Of a stretch of 22,292 bases of DNA, positions 20,641 to 22,292 are shown piece after piece. Every line of letters begins with the position of its first letter. Positions within the stretch are counted from its first letter, which is position 1. The DNA is from Pseudoneurospora amorphoporcata. Lineage: Eukaryota; Ascomycota; Sordariomycetes; Sordariales; Sordariaceae. The stretch lies in assembly GCA_033297205.1 (NCBI GenBank), contig MU859397.1, positions 1 through 22,292 on the forward strand, written 5' to 3'. Made by a program: the position numbers and the translations under genes. The notes below the pieces were generated by a model that had not been told where the DNA came from, did not search any database, and was given only the letters and a program-made list of their open reading frames with translations.

Positions 20641-21630
20641 ATGGGTCGCCACGCCTGCCCGGGAGACTGTCAACTCCATAAAGTTTGCATTGGCAGCTCC
20701 TGCGAATGCCGCAAAGAGGATGGCCGTCCGACCTCATGCTACCCATGCAGGTTGGCAAAGACCGCTTGCCGACCGGGACTAGGGGGTGAAGGAATGTGCG
20801 AACGTTGCTTAAAAAAGGGTAGCCCTCACTATTGCAATAGACGTGGTGGTGAGGGTGTGCCTGCCGGTCGTCACGGCCCTCAATATCCGGTCGACTTCGG
20901 CCCCGACGCCGGCGTGGCCATCATAAAGGGTGGTATGGGGCCACCCTCACCAATCTTCCTTGGCCAACAACCGACGCCCCCAGGATCGGTCCGATCCGGC
21001 TCCAATGAGCCGACTTTCCCACACCCTCCGGTTTCCCCGCGTGTTCCAACTTTCTCTCCTGCAGCGTTTCTTCCTCCCGCCGCCGTTCAGCCTCCCGCCG
21101 CCGCTCTCCTCCCTCCTGCTTTCGCCCCTTCCGCTCCGGCATCCATCTCTTACGGTCACATATTCACCCCTTTTGCCCCCGCACCTGCCCCCGCACCTGC
21201 CCCCGCCCCAGAATGCAATTGCCTCTTGAAGTTAACCGAGGCGAAAGAGGCGATCGAACAGCAATTGCCTGAAAACAACCCAGATTTTCTCGTCACCGGT
21301 GTCCTTCTTGCGGAAAGAGAGTTAGCTAATGCTCTCGACCAATTTGCGTCATGTGCCCATTGTTTTGGGCGATACAGGTGGAGCTGCTCTCATATCATAG
21401 AGATTTGCGGGACCATAGCAAAGGGCGCAAAGGCACTATGGGGGTGTGTGTTGCCCGTCGCCCCGTGGCTAAAGCCCGAGGAATATGGCGACACCCTTCA
21501 GGTGTTGATTGTTTTTAGTGCTTTTCTGCGGCATTTCAGCGAGTTGGACCCTGCGGTCCAACTCATTGGCAATATCACCACTTTGGGGGGGGCTTTTGAA
21601 CGGGCACAACAGGTGCTAGAGCTCCAGTAA
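20641..21630 (+). CDS. Zn2Cys6 transcription factor with AflR-like C-terminal region
   Basis: The protein has 329 aa and no intron. Residues 33-65 form a canonical binuclear zinc cluster, C33-X2-C36-X6-C43-X9-C53-X2-C56-X8-C65, with Arg37 and Lys40 after the second Cys as is usual in the family. Five more cysteines (6, 10, 16, 21, 23) precede it, which is unusual. Residues about 80-190 are Pro/Ala-rich and probably disordered, ending in six Ala-Pro pairs (179-190). Residues 191-275 read as a helical region opened by CNC (192-194) and closed by CAHC (238-241), followed by a hydrophobic segment. This layout resembles the C-terminal region of aflatoxin-regulator (AflR-type) proteins. Such proteins act in the nucleus, often on secondary metabolite clusters. 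The target here is unknown; the PKS 7.2 kb upstream is a candidate only. A longer reading exists upstream in frame, but the ATG at 20641 is the first with a good context. Confidence 0.82.
   Translation: MGRHACPGDCQLHKVCIGSSCECRKEDGRPTSCYPCRLAKTACRPGLGGEGMCERCLKKGSPHYCNRRGGEGVPAGRHGPQYPVDFGPDAGVAIIKGGMGPPSPIFLGQQPTPPGSVRSGSNEPTFPHPPVSPRVPTFSPAAFLPPAAVQPPAAALLPPAFAPSAPASISYGHIFTPFAPAPAPAPAPAPECNCLLKLTEAKEAIEQQLPENNPDFLVTGVLLAERELANALDQFASCAHCFGRYRWSCSHIIEICGTIAKGAKALWGCVLPVAPWLKPEEYGDTLQVLIVFSAFLRHFSELDPAVQLIGNITTLGGAFERAQQVLELQ
21175..21210 (+). repeat. 12-bp tandem repeat encoding Ala-Pro
   Basis: Three copies of a GCCCCCGCACCT-type unit lie in frame and encode (AP)6; the third copy has diverged to GCCCCCGCCCCA. 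Copy number change would lengthen or shorten the linker of the Zn2Cys6 protein in steps of four residues without shifting the frame. Confidence 0.85.
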
Positions 21631-21678
21631 CGAGCTCTAACCTCCGTCTACGGCCATCAAAATCAGCAGCAGCATCTA

Positions 21679-21693
21679 CTAGTGGACCACTAG
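21679..21693. repeat. perfect 15-bp palindrome
   Basis: CTAGTGGACCACTAG is a perfect inverted repeat of 7-bp arms around one central A. It lies 49 bp after the stop codon of the Zn2Cys6 gene, so it could be part of the 3' untranslated region or a protein-binding site. Confidence 0.6.
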
Positions 21694-21928
21694 GAGGTTC
21701 CTCAATCCGAACAAAGACATACCACGAAATACGATGCGCAAGTCCGGTCGCCAAAAAGGAAGGTACCTAGGTATATTGGATGTGTACTGGTGGAGTGTCT
21801 CTCTCAGACACACACATAGAGGTACCTACACGAACACTGCCAATCTGTTACGGGACTTTCTTAGCACATTATCCATTCATCGCAATTTCGGAAGCAACCA
21901 CCTAATCTAACGCCAGCTTCAAGAGGGC

Positions 21929-21977
21929 ATCACTCGGGAAAGTCACTCGGGAAAGCCAGCAACTTTCCTCGAGTGTC
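21929..21977. repeat. direct repeat plus hairpin
   Basis: TCACTCGGGAAAG occurs twice in tandem (about 21930-21942 and 21943-21955). After a 7-nt CCAGCAA loop comes CTTTCCTCGAGTG, which is complementary to the second copy with one extra base. The result is a stem of about 12 bp with a single bulge, about 300 bp downstream of the Zn2Cys6 stop codon. Confidence 0.65.
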
Positions 21978-22198
21978 CATGTCTATCACGGCGTGTGGAC
22001 AACCATGAAAAACGCACGTACAACTTCTTATTGCACAAACGAGACACACGAACACAACAACACAGCACATTATAATGGGCTTCATCACGATCAACATTGG
22101 TCGTATAAAAATGTGTGTTACGGGTGAGAAGTTGTCATTCAGACCTTTTCCTCGTTTTGGGAGGAGAGGAGAAGGAAAGGATTGGACACTCATGTACA

Positions 22199-22200
22199 CG

Positions 22201-22291
<91 letters not shown>

Positions 22292-22292
22292 C
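22199..22292. repeat. (CAA)n microsatellite at the window edge
   Basis: About 30 perfect trinucleotide units (ACA/CAA) run to the last base of the window. The repeat is truncated by the window edge, so its true length is unknown; such a tract commonly marks the end of an assembled contig. It is not within a recognisable coding frame. Confidence 0.95.

Larger units (their letters stand above)
21631..22198. other. 3' flank of the Zn2Cys6 gene, no gene recognised
   Basis: This stretch contains a perfect palindrome (21679-21693), a strong hairpin preceded by a direct repeat (21929-21977) and several TACCTA/TAGGTA words (21764-21775, 21821). An open frame on the minus strand at 21930-22199 has no recognisable features. 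The 3' untranslated region of the regulator should end within the first few hundred bases. Confidence 0.5.

Noticed and set aside
1..22292. CRISPR array or prokaryotic operon structure
   Set aside because: No spaced direct repeats are present, and the introns, Zn2Cys6 domain and fungal NR-PKS show a eukaryotic fungal genome.

Overview
This window looks like a piece of a filamentous ascomycete nuclear genome, most likely Pezizomycotina and probably Sordariomycetes. The evidence is a very large multidomain non-reducing polyketide synthase, 62-bp introns with GTNNGT donors, CTAAC branch sites and YAG acceptors, a Zn2Cys6 transcription factor, a CACCATG start context, and long gene-poor spacers rich in TACCTA/TAGGTA words. 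Two genes can be supported with confidence, both on the + strand. The right edge runs into a (CAA)n microsatellite, as at a contig end, and the left edge starts next to AT-rich, repeat-like DNA.

Layout. 1-1760: AT-rich, repeat-like left edge and non-coding spacer. 1763-2179: a 417-bp miniature transposon with inverted repeats of about 66-78 bp and a TA duplication (Tc1/mariner/pogo type). 2182-6544: about 4.4 kb without a recognisable gene, possibly with decayed coding remnants near 5725-6058. 6545-6682: PKS upstream region, with four tandem 13-bp units, a TATA-like site and an upstream ATG. 6683-13427: the PKS, three exons, 2206 aa, SAT-KS-AT-PT-ACP-ACP-TE, closely resembling the melanin (1,3,6,8-tetrahydroxynaphthalene) synthases of the PKS1 family. 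13428-19970: about 6.5 kb without a convincing gene. 19971-20442: a probable second miniature element with hAT-like ends. 20641-21630: a 329-aa Zn2Cys6 regulator with an unusual extra N-terminal Cys cluster and an AflR-like C-terminal region. 21631-22292: 3' flank with a palindrome, a hairpin and the terminal microsatellite.

How the parts may work together: the PKS should make the first committed naphthol of DHN melanin or a close relative. The usual partners (THN reductase, scytalone dehydratase, CMR1-type regulator) are not in the window, so a local pathway cannot be assembled. The Zn2Cys6 protein is about 7.2 kb downstream; a regulatory link to the PKS is possible but only inferred. The main points for a second look are the 13-bp repeat array in the PKS promoter, the overlapping upstream ORF, the two miniature transposons (one just upstream of the regulator) and the double cysteine cluster of the regulator.
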